A stretch of DNA of 52,361 bases, taken from contig CAYNFQ010000006.1 in assembly GCA_964396715.1 (NCBI GenBank), forward strand, positions 1 to 52,361, read 5' to 3'. Below, in pieces: positions 29,900 through 37,005 of this stretch. Position 1 is the stretch's first letter, and every line of letters begins with the position of its first letter. The notes below the pieces were generated by a model. That model saw only the letters and a list, made by a program, of their open reading frames with translations. It did no database searches and was not told the DNA's origin. The DNA comes from CAYNFQ01 sp964396715. GTDB lineage: Bacteria; Patescibacteriota; Microgenomatia; Daviesbacterales; UBA10151. Made by a program: the position numbers and the translations under genes.

Positions 29900-30080
29900 T
29901 CATTCAAGTTGTGTCATGATTTTAATAATATCTTCTTTGCGGTATCGTCTTTCTCCAACCCCGCGCTTATTACTAATCCTTATGGCTTTGAATTTGCCGT
30001 TATTATCCCAATAAATAAGTCCTTTAATAACTATGAGATATTGACTTTCGAGGGTAGTTTTGATAATATGTTTTTGCAGT
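29900..30080 (-). pseudogene. Degenerate MerR/excisionase-type HTH gene
   Basis: The frame ends with IYWDNNGKFKAIRISNKRG, then ERRYRKEDIIKIMTQLE, the second half of a MerR-like (HTH_17) domain where GKxxAxR...RRYRxEDI is diagnostic. The preceding QYLIV...IKGLIYWD is too short for the first helices, as if about ten codons were deleted. No good start codon exists; the only one in frame is TTG in a terminator hairpin. It is probably a remnant of a mobile-element regulator. Confidence 0.45.
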
Positions 30081-30098
30081 CGAAAGATTGTGTTTACC

Positions 30099-30124
30099 GC
30101 CCGTTGCAAAAGACGGGCTTTTTT
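30099..30124 (+). terminator. Rho-independent terminator-like hairpin
   Basis: GCCCGT (30099-30104) and ACGGGC (30113-30118) enclose an 8-base loop and are followed by TTTTTT. The direction is plus strand, but no plus-strand gene lies just upstream. It may therefore end a small RNA or be left from a lost gene. Confidence 0.6.
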
Positions 30125-30133
30125 ATGCCCTTT

Positions 30134-30649
30134 TTACCTCTTAGTTAAAAACTCCTGCTTAAGCTTTAAAATATCAAAGTATTTATCACAACTTCCAATT
30201 AATTCTTTGGCTACATGAAACCTGGTAGAAAAAACCAACACTCTTTTACCCTTTTCTTTTAATCTTCTGATTAAGTAATCAAAATCGCTGTCTCCTGAAA
30301 ATAATATAAAAGTATCAAACTCATCTAATTTATCCATAGCATCAACTGCAATCTCAACATCAAAGTTAGCCTTATGGACTTCTTTACTGTTTTTATGATC
30401 CCAGATTACCTTTAAGGGTTTTGTAACAATGATGTATTGTTTAGCTTTTAAGGCTTTTAAAAATTCCTGATGGGCTTTAGATGAAAATGCTACTGTATAA
30501 AATCCTAAATAAACCAGATTACAATCTTTTTGAAAGAATCGTCTTAATTTCCGGTAATTAACTTTAAAACCAGCACCTTCTACTGATTTCGAAAGATTGG
30601 CAGCGTCAATTAAAACAGCTACTTTACCAGTTACAAATTTCTCAAGCAT
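30134..30649 (-). CDS. NYN-domain (LabA/DUF88) putative nuclease, first copy
   Basis: The start MLEKFVTGKVAVLIDAANL is preferred; an ATG ten codons earlier is possible. The protein is about 171 residues of the PIN-like NYN fold. Metal-binding acidic residues are visible in LIDAANLSKS, in ANFDVEIAVDAM and in LFSGDSDFDYLIRRL, and the strand KRVLVFS follows. Family members are metal-dependent RNases or RNA-binding proteins. It shares the fold and island with a second NYN gene at 31923 but is clearly diverged from it. Confidence 0.87.
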   Translation of the reverse strand: MLEKFVTGKVAVLIDAANLSKSVEGAGFKVNYRKLRRFFQKDCNLVYLGFYTVAFSSKAHQEFLKALKAKQYIIVTKPLKVIWDHKNSKEVHKANFDVEIAVDAMDKLDEFDTFILFSGDSDFDYLIRRLKEKGKRVLVFSTRFHVAKELIGSCDKYFDILKLKQEFLTKR

Positions 30650-30774
30650 AGAAATATTATAACCAAATTTAGTTAACAATTGTTATTGCACTTTATTATA
30701 CAGAAAAACCCCGCAAAACATAAAGTTTTGAAAGTGATAAATTACAGTGAAGATTGGTTTATTTTGCGACCACC

Positions 30775-30980
30775 GGCATTGTCGAGGTCTTCGACTCTGA
30801 GGTCTGAGCCTCATCGCTCAGACTCGAATGAGCTAATTCCGGTTGTAAAAGCCATATAAAATCTGGTAAACTACTCATTGTAAGGAATTCTTGCGAGAAT
30901 TCGCGCAGTCTGTGCAATATCCCGTGGGGCTCACAAGTTAACAGTTGTTAACAATAAGTGAAAGAAGTTAACAGTAACTT
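30775..30980. repeat. Dispersed LHRL-type element, copy D, with GTTAAC palindromes
   Basis: The minus-strand frame reads CEPHGILHRLREFSQEFL, then MSSLPDFIWLLQPELAHSS, and continues through a family-2 palindrome (30786-30830). Next to it lie GTTAACA-GT-TGTTAAC (30937-30952) and a third GTTAAC, arranged as in copy B at 32587. Only a TTG could start the frame. Confidence 0.65.
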
Positions 30981-30988
30981 AATAATTT

Positions 30989-31017
30989 TTGACTTTTAAA
31001 GTCTATAGAACTATAAT
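30989..31017 (+). promoter_or_regulatory. Promoter of the unknown gene at 31027
   Basis: TTGACT (30989-30994), 17 bases, TATAAT (31012-31017); the ATG is 10 bases after the -10 box. This is near-consensus and gives a leader of 0-3 bases. Confidence 0.65.
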
Positions 31018-31026
31018 CCAATTATT

Positions 31027-31758
31027 ATGTCAGCTGAAGCACCAAAAAATACTGGTATAGATGCAGAGATAGATAAATTTATTCCTGATAAGCTTAGAGA
31101 ATTAGAAGCTGAACGAGAAAAGGATAGGGAGGTCAGAGAAAAATCATATCTTGAATCCTTGAGAAAGGAACAAGAACGTAGGACTTTCTTAGAAACGGGT
31201 AACAACCGTGCAACGGAGATTATTCAAGAATCAGGTTTAAGAGAAATACTTGAACAGGCAAGAATATCGTTGGCGAGATATTATCCAAGTGCTACTATAG
31301 CTGAAAGAAAGCTTCCTGGTGACTACGCTTACGATAGGAGAGAAGACAGTAAGATACTGTACCAGTTTAGATTAGGTTGGAAACCAGTTCCAGAAAGTAC
31401 AAGAATTAATATTTGGGATCCTCATGAGTTAGGAGATGGTGAAGAATTTCACTACCTTGATGTTAGGTGTAGTGGATGGAAGGAAAATGTGACCTATGTT
31501 CCTGAAACCAGGACATATGAGAATATGGGCTTTTCTTTTACAAGAGAAGAGGAAAGACCGATCTATAGTTACGAAAGAAGAGATTCCTTAGTCATTTTTT
31601 ACGGACTACCTGGTGGTATCGAGCTTTTGAATGATGAATGGCGAAATTCAGAAAAAGTTAAACAGGTAATCGTAGAAGCTATTAAGAATCCGTGGATTGA
31701 AAAGGTCCCATACGTTATGCATGATCGACCTGTACCTTTCGGAGAACATTATCGTTAA
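31027..31758 (+). CDS. Unknown protein with charged coiled-coil N-terminus
   Basis: A 243-residue soluble protein. The first 70 residues are highly charged and predicted coiled coil (DKLRELEAEREKDREVREKS). The rest is mixed alpha/beta, rich in Trp, Tyr and Asp, with WKPVPESTRINIWDPHEL and EEFHYLDVRCSGWKENVTY. There is no signal or membrane segment and I recognise no family. A strong, apparently leaderless promoter argues that it is expressed. Confidence 0.6.
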   Translation: MSAEAPKNTGIDAEIDKFIPDKLRELEAEREKDREVREKSYLESLRKEQERRTFLETGNNRATEIIQESGLREILEQARISLARYYPSATIAERKLPGDYAYDRREDSKILYQFRLGWKPVPESTRINIWDPHELGDGEEFHYLDVRCSGWKENVTYVPETRTYENMGFSFTREEERPIYSYERRDSLVIFYGLPGGIELLNDEWRNSEKVKQVIVEAIKNPWIEKVPYVMHDRPVPFGEHYR

Positions 31759-31811
31759 ACTTTATTACGCCGATCAAATTAGTGATTGAATTTTGAAGTT
31801 TTCTATGATAA

Positions 31812-31886
31812 TATAATGTTGTATTTCCGAAAGGAGATACTTTGATTTGCTAATTCCCCCCGGCTCAACTCGACCCGGGGGTTTTT
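31812..31886 (+). ncRNA. Candidate short transcript with TATAAT box, SD-like site and terminator
   Basis: TATAAT (31812-31817) is followed by AAAGGAG, then TTG-ATT-TGC-TAA, then a strong terminator (CCCCCGG 31857-31863, CCGGGGG 31875-31881, TTTTT). The product would be an RNA of about 65 bases encoding at most a three-residue peptide. The next gene has its own promoter after the terminator, so this is not simply its leader. A small RNA or a collapsed gene are the options. Confidence 0.45.
31857..31886 (+). terminator. Strong rho-independent terminator
   Basis: A 7-bp G/C-only stem (CCCCCGG/CCGGGGG) with an 11-base loop, followed by five Ts. Confidence 0.85.
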
Positions 31887-31887
31887 C

Positions 31888-31916
31888 TTGCTTAAAACTT
31901 CCCAATATCTTAAGAT
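31888..31916 (+). promoter_or_regulatory. Promoter of the second NYN gene, leaderless
   Basis: TTGCTT (31888-31893), 17 bases, TAAGAT (31911-31916). The GTG start at 31923 follows after 6 bases, so transcription should begin on the start codon. Confidence 0.6.
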
Positions 31917-31922
31917 AAAATA

Positions 31923-32468
31923 GTGAAAAAGAAAATCCTAGTTCAATTTGATGGAAGTAATTTCTATAAGAAAGTTAAAAGAATTTTACCCCAGATACAT
32001 CTCACAAATTTCGATTATGCCAGACTAGCCCATTCCCTAACGAAAGATAAATCTGCCCAAGTAATTTATTATGTGGGTGAAATCAGAAAATATCCCGGGA
32101 ATAAGAAATCCCAATCACTTTATGCAAATCAACAAAAGTTATTCACCAATCTAAGAAATCAAAATATTGAAATAAAACTGGGCTATCTTTTGTTTTCAGA
32201 CGGAAAATTTAATGAGAAAGGTGTGGATGTTCAAATTGCAGTGGACCAAGTACGCGGAGCTATCAAAAACGAATATGATAAATGTTTTCTTATCTCATCA
32301 GATACAGATTTATTACCAGCTATTCGAACAGCAAAGGATGAAAAGAAAGAAATTATTTATGTTGGGTTTGAGAATTTTATCAGTCGCGCCCTTCAGAAAA
32401 ACTGCTCTTCATACCTAATCTTAAAGAAGGACCAAATTCTAAAATTCGCCAAAGTTAAAAAAAGTTAA
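31923..32468 (+). CDS. NYN-domain (LabA/DUF88) putative nuclease, second copy
   Basis: A 181-residue protein starting at GTG. Active-site marks of the NYN fold are LVQFDGSNFYKK, EKGVDVQIAVDQV and FLISSDTDLLPAI, so all the expected Asp residues are present. The end reads LKFAKVKKS. Metal-dependent RNA cleavage is the likely activity. The 3' end of this gene, together with the following repeat, recurs at 34477 (as KFAKVKKG) and more weakly at 28119. This marks it as a repeated insertion point. Confidence 0.87.
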   Translation: MKKKILVQFDGSNFYKKVKRILPQIHLTNFDYARLAHSLTKDKSAQVIYYVGEIRKYPGNKKSQSLYANQQKLFTNLRNQNIEIKLGYLLFSDGKFNEKGVDVQIAVDQVRGAIKNEYDKCFLISSDTDLLPAIRTAKDEKKEIIYVGFENFISRALQKNCSSYLILKKDQILKFAKVKKS

Positions 32469-32640
32469 TGTACTTTATTATGCACTTTTTAGGCCGAATA
32501 AATAGGCAAACTCTGAGTTTAGGCCGTCAGATAAAAATAAATCAAAGAATTTTCTTAGTCTGTGTAAGGTACTAGCAGGATCACAAGTTAACAGTTATTA
32601 ACAATAGATGAAAGTAGTTAACAGAAGATAGATAACATAC
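32443..32640. repeat. NYN-tail plus LHRL element, copy B
   Basis: It begins in the last codons of the NYN gene. The minus-strand frame reads CDPASTLHRLRKFFDLF, then LSDGLNSEFAYLFGLKSA and a stop. It continues into GTTAACAGTTATTAAC (32587-32602) and a further GTTAAC, as in copy D. This is the most complete copy and combines parts seen separately in A/C and in D. Confidence 0.75.
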
Positions 32641-32679
32641 GCTTGTATTTCTTCTATCTTTCTAGGATACTTAAATCAT

Positions 32680-33675
32680 ATGGCACTGAATACAACCAAT
32701 CAGCAAACACAATCAAGTGAAAATCTCCCGAAAGCTCCACCTACACGGATTTCAATCATAAATCAGAAGGGCTTCATTCCATTAGTAATTGGCGTTGTAA
32801 TACTACTAATTATTGTGGCATTAGGAGCGTATTATTTGGGAACAAAGAAAACTACCAATTCTAGCTCACAACAATCCATAAATGTTCCCTCAGTTACACA
32901 ATCACTACCTACTGAACAACCATCTCAGTCGCTTTTAAGCAACTCTTTGGGTGTGACAACATGGTCATTGGCAGAGGCGGGCAATGAAGCATATCTCAGA
33001 CAAACCATCAATCTTTCAAACAATAAAGTGGACTATCCAAATAGTAAGGCAAGAACTATTAGCAATGTTTATTCTCAGGATGATAAATCTTATGAACCAC
33101 AGGAAGTCACATCGTTAGATACAAGTAAGTATGGCTGGGTAGATATCTTGAAAGAGCCAATCAAAGATTCTACGGGATCAGTGAGTATATTGGTTTCTGA
33201 CAGATTATTTAGTTTCAAAAAAGTTCTAAACACAAATAACTTTTTATTTGTTGTTGAATTGAGCAGAAGTGCTAGTGTTTCAACAAATGGTCCATGGAGT
33301 CCTTATCAAAATTCAAGAGATTTGTATTTATATGATAGAAGTTCAGGCAAAGGAGAACTTAAAAAGATTACCTCCTTCGCAAATAGTACCACTAAATATA
33401 CTTATCCTAAGATAAATTCATTTAACCAAGATGGACGATATGTTTTTATTCAATTATTCGGATGCTGGAATTGCGGAGGTCATGTACCAGAAACGTTCTT
33501 AGTAGATCTTCAAACTTTTAAATTTCAAAACATAGGGAAAACTTCGTACTTTTCATGGAAGCTAGATGGTAATTACGAATATAAAGACTATGTTGTGATT
33601 GAATGTAAGGAACCACAACCTGGTGAATGTTCACAAGACCCAAGTACGTTACCTTTGAAAGTGGGCAAAATCTAA
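32680..33675 (+). CDS. Single-pass membrane protein of unknown function
   Basis: A 331-residue protein. A 30-residue cytoplasmic lead ends in QKGFIPLVIGVV, opening one membrane helix (about residues 31-52). The lead plus Gly-Phe at the helix start resembles a type IV prepilin cleavage site, but the usual Glu at position 5 is missing. A Ser/Gln/Thr-rich linker leads to a beta-rich ectodomain with a CWNCGGH motif that could be redox active or bind metal. There is no clear family. It lies between repeat copy B and the BrnT/BrnA pair. Confidence 0.6.
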   Translation: MALNTTNQQTQSSENLPKAPPTRISIINQKGFIPLVIGVVILLIIVALGAYYLGTKKTTNSSSQQSINVPSVTQSLPTEQPSQSLLSNSLGVTTWSLAEAGNEAYLRQTINLSNNKVDYPNSKARTISNVYSQDDKSYEPQEVTSLDTSKYGWVDILKEPIKDSTGSVSILVSDRLFSFKKVLNTNNFLFVVELSRSASVSTNGPWSPYQNSRDLYLYDRSSGKGELKKITSFANSTTKYTYPKINSFNQDGRYVFIQLFGCWNCGGHVPETFLVDLQTFKFQNIGKTSYFSWKLDGNYEYKDYVVIECKEPQPGECSQDPSTLPLKVGKI

Positions 33676-33912
33676 TTCTATATACTTCCTTTTCATCTCA
33701 GCAATAATGAAAATTACAATGAACGTCTTTGCGGCCGATATTGTATAATATTCTCACCGAATGATTCTTGTGCCGCCAAAGGCGAGCCTCGTCTTATCAG
33801 ACGGGGTGAAAGTACCCATTCGATTCACTTCGTTCGCTCAGGGCAGGCCTTACTGTTAGGGAACGAATGTTGACACTAAATTTAGTGATTCATCTGAGCT
33901 ACAAGGATCGAA
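33676..33912. other. Intergenic region with palindromes
   Basis: It contains a family-2-type word (CCATTCGATTCACTTCG, then CGCTCAGGG, about 33813-33845) and the perfect 14-base palindrome CACTAAATTTAGTG (33874-33887), 25 bases beyond the brnA stop. No gene is visible. Confidence 0.5.
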
Positions 33913-34143
33913 TTAAACTCTTTGGTTTACGACGTAATAATCAATAAGCCTTCTGATCATTGCTTGATAAGAAGCTCCATGTTTTTTAGCAGCGTTCTTA
34001 AAAAAGTCTAAGCTTTTTTGGGAAAGTGTTAAAGTTACCTTTGTCCTCTTTTCTTTAAATATAAGATCATCTGGACTTGGCAAGAAATTTTCTATAACTC
34101 TTGCGTTGATTGGTTCATTTGTGTACACGATTTTTTTCTTCAT
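33913..34143 (-). CDS. brnA: BrnA-like antitoxin
   Basis: The start MKKKIVYTNEPIN is preferred because the longer frame to 34179 lies wholly inside brnT. The protein is about 76 residues. The C-terminal part KVTLTLSQKSLDFFKNAAKK, then YQAMIRRLIDYYV, is a ribbon-helix-helix of the BrnA type. BrnA binds BrnT and represses the operon. The gene order (toxin first) and the overlap with brnT are the usual arrangement. Confidence 0.8.
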   Translation of the reverse strand: MKKKIVYTNEPINARVIENFLPSPDDLIFKEKRTKVTLTLSQKSLDFFKNAAKKHGASYQAMIRRLIDYYVVNQRV

Positions 34144-34402
34144 AGATTTTTTTACCCTTTCTCCAATAGCCCGCACCAATTATCCTAATGCGGTTTTTTC
34201 TATAGGTGAAACGGACAGTTAAAACACCTCCTTTCACTTTTCCGAAACAGTAGAATCTTTTTTCCTTTTGACTATGCTCTAGATCTTCAGCGATTATCTG
34301 ACTTGGGTCAGCAAACACGTATTGTGCTGTTTCAAAACCGACTCCGTGCTTTTGTAAATTATCCGCGTTCTTGCTTTCGTCCCACTCAAAAGATGTATTC
34401 AT
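34115..34402 (-). CDS. brnT: BrnT-family toxin (RelE-fold ribonuclease)
   Basis: A 95-residue protein. FEWDESKNADNLQKHGVGFE is the BrnT signature, followed by ADPSQ and the strand VRFTYRKNRIRIIGAGYWRK with the catalytic-type Arg residues. BrnT cleaves RNA and stops growth when freed from BrnA. Two TTGCCATAC direct repeats lie just upstream and could be the operator. The pair sits between a membrane-protein gene and repeat copy C near tRNA-Arg. Confidence 0.88.
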   Translation of the reverse strand: MNTSFEWDESKNADNLQKHGVGFETAQYVFADPSQIIAEDLEHSQKEKRFYCFGKVKGGVLTVRFTYRKNRIRIIGAGYWRKGKKIYEEKNRVHK

Positions 34403-34409
34403 AAATATA

Positions 34410-34438
34410 TTACCATATTGCCATACATTTTGCCATAC
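34410..34438 (-). promoter_or_regulatory. Candidate BrnA operator upstream of brnT
   Basis: TTGCCATAC occurs at 34418-34426 and again at 34430-34438 (12-base period). A weaker TTACCATAT adjoins at 34410-34418. The repeats cover the region 16-36 bases before the brnT ATG, as expected for a ribbon-helix-helix autorepressor. Confidence 0.5.
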
Positions 34439-34476
34439 CCCAAAATACTATCGTCAATCAACATATTCATCGTAAC

Positions 34477-34565
34477 AAATTTGCAAAAGTTAAAAAAGGT
34501 TAATATACTTTATTATGCATCTTTTAGGCCAAATGTATAAACAAATTCCGAGTTTAGACCGTCAG
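34477..34565. repeat. NYN-tail plus LHRL element, copy C (partial)
   Basis: The plus strand reads KFAKVKKG and stop, the displaced end of an NYN gene with no gene body before it. The minus strand reads DDLIFADGLNSEFVYTFGLK, DA and stop. The copy ends just before tRNA-Arg. Confidence 0.75.
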
Positions 34566-34594
34566 CGAAGATTAGGTCGTCATTCTTTATGGAG

Positions 34595-34666
34595 TGCCCC
34601 TGGCAGGAATCGAACCCGCACATTGTGGTCCGAAGCCACATGGTCTATCCGTTAGCCTACAGGGGC
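34595..34666 (-). tRNA. tRNA-Arg(TCG)
   Basis: Acceptor GCCCCTG pairs with CAGGGGC. The anticodon arm is TGTGG-CTTCGGA-CCACA with anticodon TCG, and the T-arm GCGGG-TTCGATT-CCTGC. The D-stem has one mismatch. The discriminator is A, with no encoded CCA. It marks the right border of the accessory island. Confidence 0.92.
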
Positions 34667-34683
34667 GTGAGAGTATTTTACCA

Positions 34684-35508
34684 CTAAAGAGGCTTAAGAA
34701 GTGAAAGGGCTCCAAAAAGGCCTGCCTGATCACCAAGTTTAGCTTGGACTATTTCAGGTGGAGTTGGAAAGATAGTTAGGTATTCCTTTAAGTATTTTTT
34801 GACCTGTTCCAAATCCACGCTTTTCATTACGGACCCACCCAAAATAACAATATCAGGCGACCAGTGGACAATGGTATTATTTAATCCTACGGCCAGATAT
34901 TTTGCTACTTGATCCCAAATTTGTGGATCGGTGATATCCGCACTCTTTTTACCGTAAATTCTTTCCAGCCCTGAGCCGGAAACATAAGATTCCAGGTGTC
35001 CTTTACCTCCACAATCACAGGGCGCCCCATCAGCCACAATAATTTGATGGCCGGGTTCAAACCCCAAAGCGTTAATATCAATTTTTTTGTTAACCACTCT
35101 TCCGCCACCCACACCGGTCGAGATAGTCAGATATGCAACTATTTCTTTCTCTGCGCCAACCCCCGAGGTTGCCTCTCCCAAAGCTGCCAAATCCGCATCA
35201 TTTTCCAAAGAAACAGGAGCATTTAAGATCTGTTGTAGTTCCTGTTTAAAATCTTTCCCAATCCAGGATTCAATGTGGGGACTTTTAATTAGCATAGTTT
35301 TATCTTTATCCAAAGGGCCTGCTAAACCTCCGGCTACTCCTGCAATTTTTTGTCCGGCAGCAAGTTCATCAGCGATTTGTTTTATGGTCCTGACTCCTTC
35401 ATCAAAATCCTGGGGCGTAGGAACAGTTTTGGCGGTAGATAAAGTTTTGCCATCTAACGATGTGGCAATTCTCATATTAGTCCCGCCAATATCGAAGACA
35501 AGATTCAT
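34684..35508 (-). CDS. ROK-family sugar kinase, glucokinase-like
   Basis: The start MNLVFDIGGTNMRIA is preferred over an ATG 3 codons earlier. The protein is about 274 residues. The ATP-binding DIGGTNMR is followed by LENDADLAALGEA with the catalytic Asp, ISTGVGGG, and the ROK zinc signature in modified form, CDCGGKGHLESYVSG. It phosphorylates glucose or a related hexose. The gene is divergent from gnd, with a promoter region made of heptamer repeats, and would feed zwf and PGI/PMI in the same cluster. Confidence 0.88.
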   Translation of the reverse strand: MNLVFDIGGTNMRIATSLDGKTLSTAKTVPTPQDFDEGVRTIKQIADELAAGQKIAGVAGGLAGPLDKDKTMLIKSPHIESWIGKDFKQELQQILNAPVSLENDADLAALGEATSGVGAEKEIVAYLTISTGVGGGRVVNKKIDINALGFEPGHQIIVADGAPCDCGGKGHLESYVSGSGLERIYGKKSADITDPQIWDQVAKYLAVGLNNTIVHWSPDIVILGGSVMKSVDLEQVKKYLKEYLTIFPTPPEIVQAKLGDQAGLFGALSLLKPL

Positions 35509-35510
35509 AA

Positions 35511-35545
35511 TGTACAATGTACAATGTATAATTTACAATTACAAT
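35511..35545. repeat. Heptamer repeats in the divergent kinase/gnd promoter
   Basis: TGTACAA, TGTACAA, TGTATAA, TTTACAA and TTACAAT stand in register. They supply TATAAT and TACAAT words that could serve as -10 boxes in front of gnd. Confidence 0.7.
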
Positions 35546-35549
35546 ACTT

Positions 35550-36509
35550 ATGAAAATCGGATATATTGGTTTGGGGAGAATGGGGAAGAATATGGTACTC
35601 CGTTTATTGGAAGGTGGGATAGAAGTGGTGGCTTGGAATAGATCATTGGAGCCAATATCAAATATCAAATATCAAATATCAAATAGAGAAAAATTAGAAA
35701 AAAGATTCACAGTTGCAGGTTCAATAGAGGAGTTGGTGGAAAAGTTACCTAAACCACGGATAGTATGGTTGATGCTTCCTGCAGGGGAGGTGGTGGATGA
35801 GTTTATTGATAAATTACTTAAGTTACTTCAGGAGGGGGATTTACTGATTGATGGCGGAAATTCTTTTTATAAGGATACTTTGAGACGGGCAGAAAAACTT
35901 GCCCAAAAAGGGATCCATTTTATGGATATTGGTACATCAGGCGGACCCAATGGTGCAAGAACCGGGGCTTGTTTGATGATTGGTGGTTTGGAAGAAGATT
36001 TCAAAAGAGTGGAATCGGTTTGTAAGGCTGCAGCAGCACCTGGAGCTTATCAGCATCTTGGTCCTGTTGGAGCCGGCCATTTTGCCAAAATGGTACATAA
36101 TGCCATTGAATACGGCATGATGGAGTCAATAGGGGAGGGTTTGGCAATATTAAAGCACGGTCCCTTTAAATATGATTTTGTGCAGCTTTTAGATTTGTAT
36201 AATCATAGATCTGTGGTGGAATCCAGATTAATTGGTTGGGCCCAGGATGCTTTTAAAGAAGATGGGGAACTTGTCAGTATTTCTTCATCTATTGGATCTG
36301 GTGGTTCTGGAAAAAGAATACCAGGGGAGGCTGACTGGACTGTGGATGTGGCAAAAGAGCTAGGAATAGATGTTCCAGCTATGGAGGATGCGGTCAGAGT
36401 CCGTGAGAATTCCCAAAATGATCCAGAGGATTCCCCGGAAGGATTTAGAAATAAGGTAATCTCTGCCATGCGCGGGGTCTTTGGCCAGCATGATGTTAAG
36501 AAAAAGTAA
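35550..36509 (+). CDS. gnd: 6-phosphogluconate dehydrogenase, decarboxylating (short GndA type)
   Basis: A 319-residue enzyme. The Rossmann start is MKIGYIGLGRMGKNMVLRLL. The substrate region has DIGTSGGPNGARTGACLMIGG-type residues (FMDIGTSGGPNGARTG), the catalytic Lys lies in GAGHFAKMVHNAIEYGMM, and SSIGSGGSGKRIPGEADWT follows. The length is that of the short bacterial form. It oxidises 6-phosphogluconate to ribulose 5-phosphate and makes NAD(P)H. Four AATATCA heptamers (35654-35681) encode SNIKYQISN between the first and second strands, an apparent expansion. The 3' end overlaps the convergent 2H phosphoesterase gene by 14 bases. Confidence 0.93.
   Translation: MKIGYIGLGRMGKNMVLRLLEGGIEVVAWNRSLEPISNIKYQISNREKLEKRFTVAGSIEELVEKLPKPRIVWLMLPAGEVVDEFIDKLLKLLQEGDLLIDGGNSFYKDTLRRAEKLAQKGIHFMDIGTSGGPNGARTGACLMIGGLEEDFKRVESVCKAAAAPGAYQHLGPVGAGHFAKMVHNAIEYGMMESIGEGLAILKHGPFKYDFVQLLDLYNHRSVVESRLIGWAQDAFKEDGELVSISSSIGSGGSGKRIPGEADWTVDVAKELGIDVPAMEDAVRVRENSQNDPEDSPEGFRNKVISAMRGVFGQHDVKKK
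35654..35681 (+). repeat. AATATCA x4 tandem repeat inside gnd
   Basis: Four perfect copies of AATATCA plus a partial fifth. Read in three successive frames they encode NIKYQIS-type residues. Confidence 0.95.
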
Positions 36510-37005
36510 ATTCTTTAATGGCTTTCCAATCTTCTACTTCCCCGCCTCTGACCAAATGCACACTACTGATGTCAAACCGGGTTGTCTGATCTCTACCAAT
36601 TTCCAGGATAATTTTTTCTTTTAATTCATTAGGATAATTTCCATAAAGAAGACTTAGGTGAGGCATGTAGAAAGGAATATTCTGCATACCAAAGATTTTC
36701 TTTGCCCTCTCATGTAAAGAAAGTAAAGGCTTAGTTACCTCAGCTTTTACAAATAATGCCCTAAAGTGATAATCCTGATAATCAATCTGTCTGAAGGTAA
36801 CTGGAAATGGTTTTTGGCCTGAAACCAGTTGCGCTGTTTTTCTGATAATTTTCTCTTCAGGCTGTTCTATTCCTCCCAGTAAAGTGACATGGGGTTGAAA
36901 GGGAGGAGCATTATATTGTTTAGCCAGTCTATTTATCAATCCAGCAAACTTTTTATAAATTTTTCCTTTTGGCATTAACCAAAGTGTATAACCTTTTGAT
37001 ATCAT
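36496..37005 (-). CDS. 2H phosphoesterase (LigT/cyclic phosphodiesterase-like)
   Basis: A 169-residue protein with the two HxT/S catalytic motifs of the 2H superfamily: QPHVTLLGGI and MPHLSLLYGNY. The family opens 2',3'-cyclic or 1'',2''-cyclic phosphates or ligates 2'-5' RNA. The GYTLWLMP start fits the cyclic phosphodiesterase branch that acts on ADP-ribose 1'',2''-cyclic phosphate. Its ATG overlaps the stop of a Nudix gene of the ADP-ribose type, so ADP-ribose metabolism is a reasonable inference. Confidence 0.85.
   Translation of the reverse strand: MISKGYTLWLMPKGKIYKKFAGLINRLAKQYNAPPFQPHVTLLGGIEQPEEKIIRKTAQLVSGQKPFPVTFRQIDYQDYHFRALFVKAEVTKPLLSLHERAKKIFGMQNIPFYMPHLSLLYGNYPNELKEKIILEIGRDQTTRFDISSVHLVRGGEVEDWKAIKEFTFS

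Larger units (their letters stand above)
30680..31026. other. Intergenic region with element copy D and a promoter
   Basis: It is occupied mainly by repeat copy D (30775-30980) and by the promoter of the gene at 31027. The first 90 bases beyond the NYN start show nothing recognisable. Confidence 0.6.

Noticed and set aside
29909..30148. Plus-strand ORF across the MerR-like remnant
   Set aside because: It is antisense to the recognisable HTH remnant and runs through a terminator hairpin.
28119..34565. Integron cassette array with attC sites
   Set aside because: The repeats lie between small unrelated genes, but gene orientations are mixed, no integrase is present, and the repeats encode a conserved reading frame instead of paired RYYYAAC/GTTRRRY boxes.
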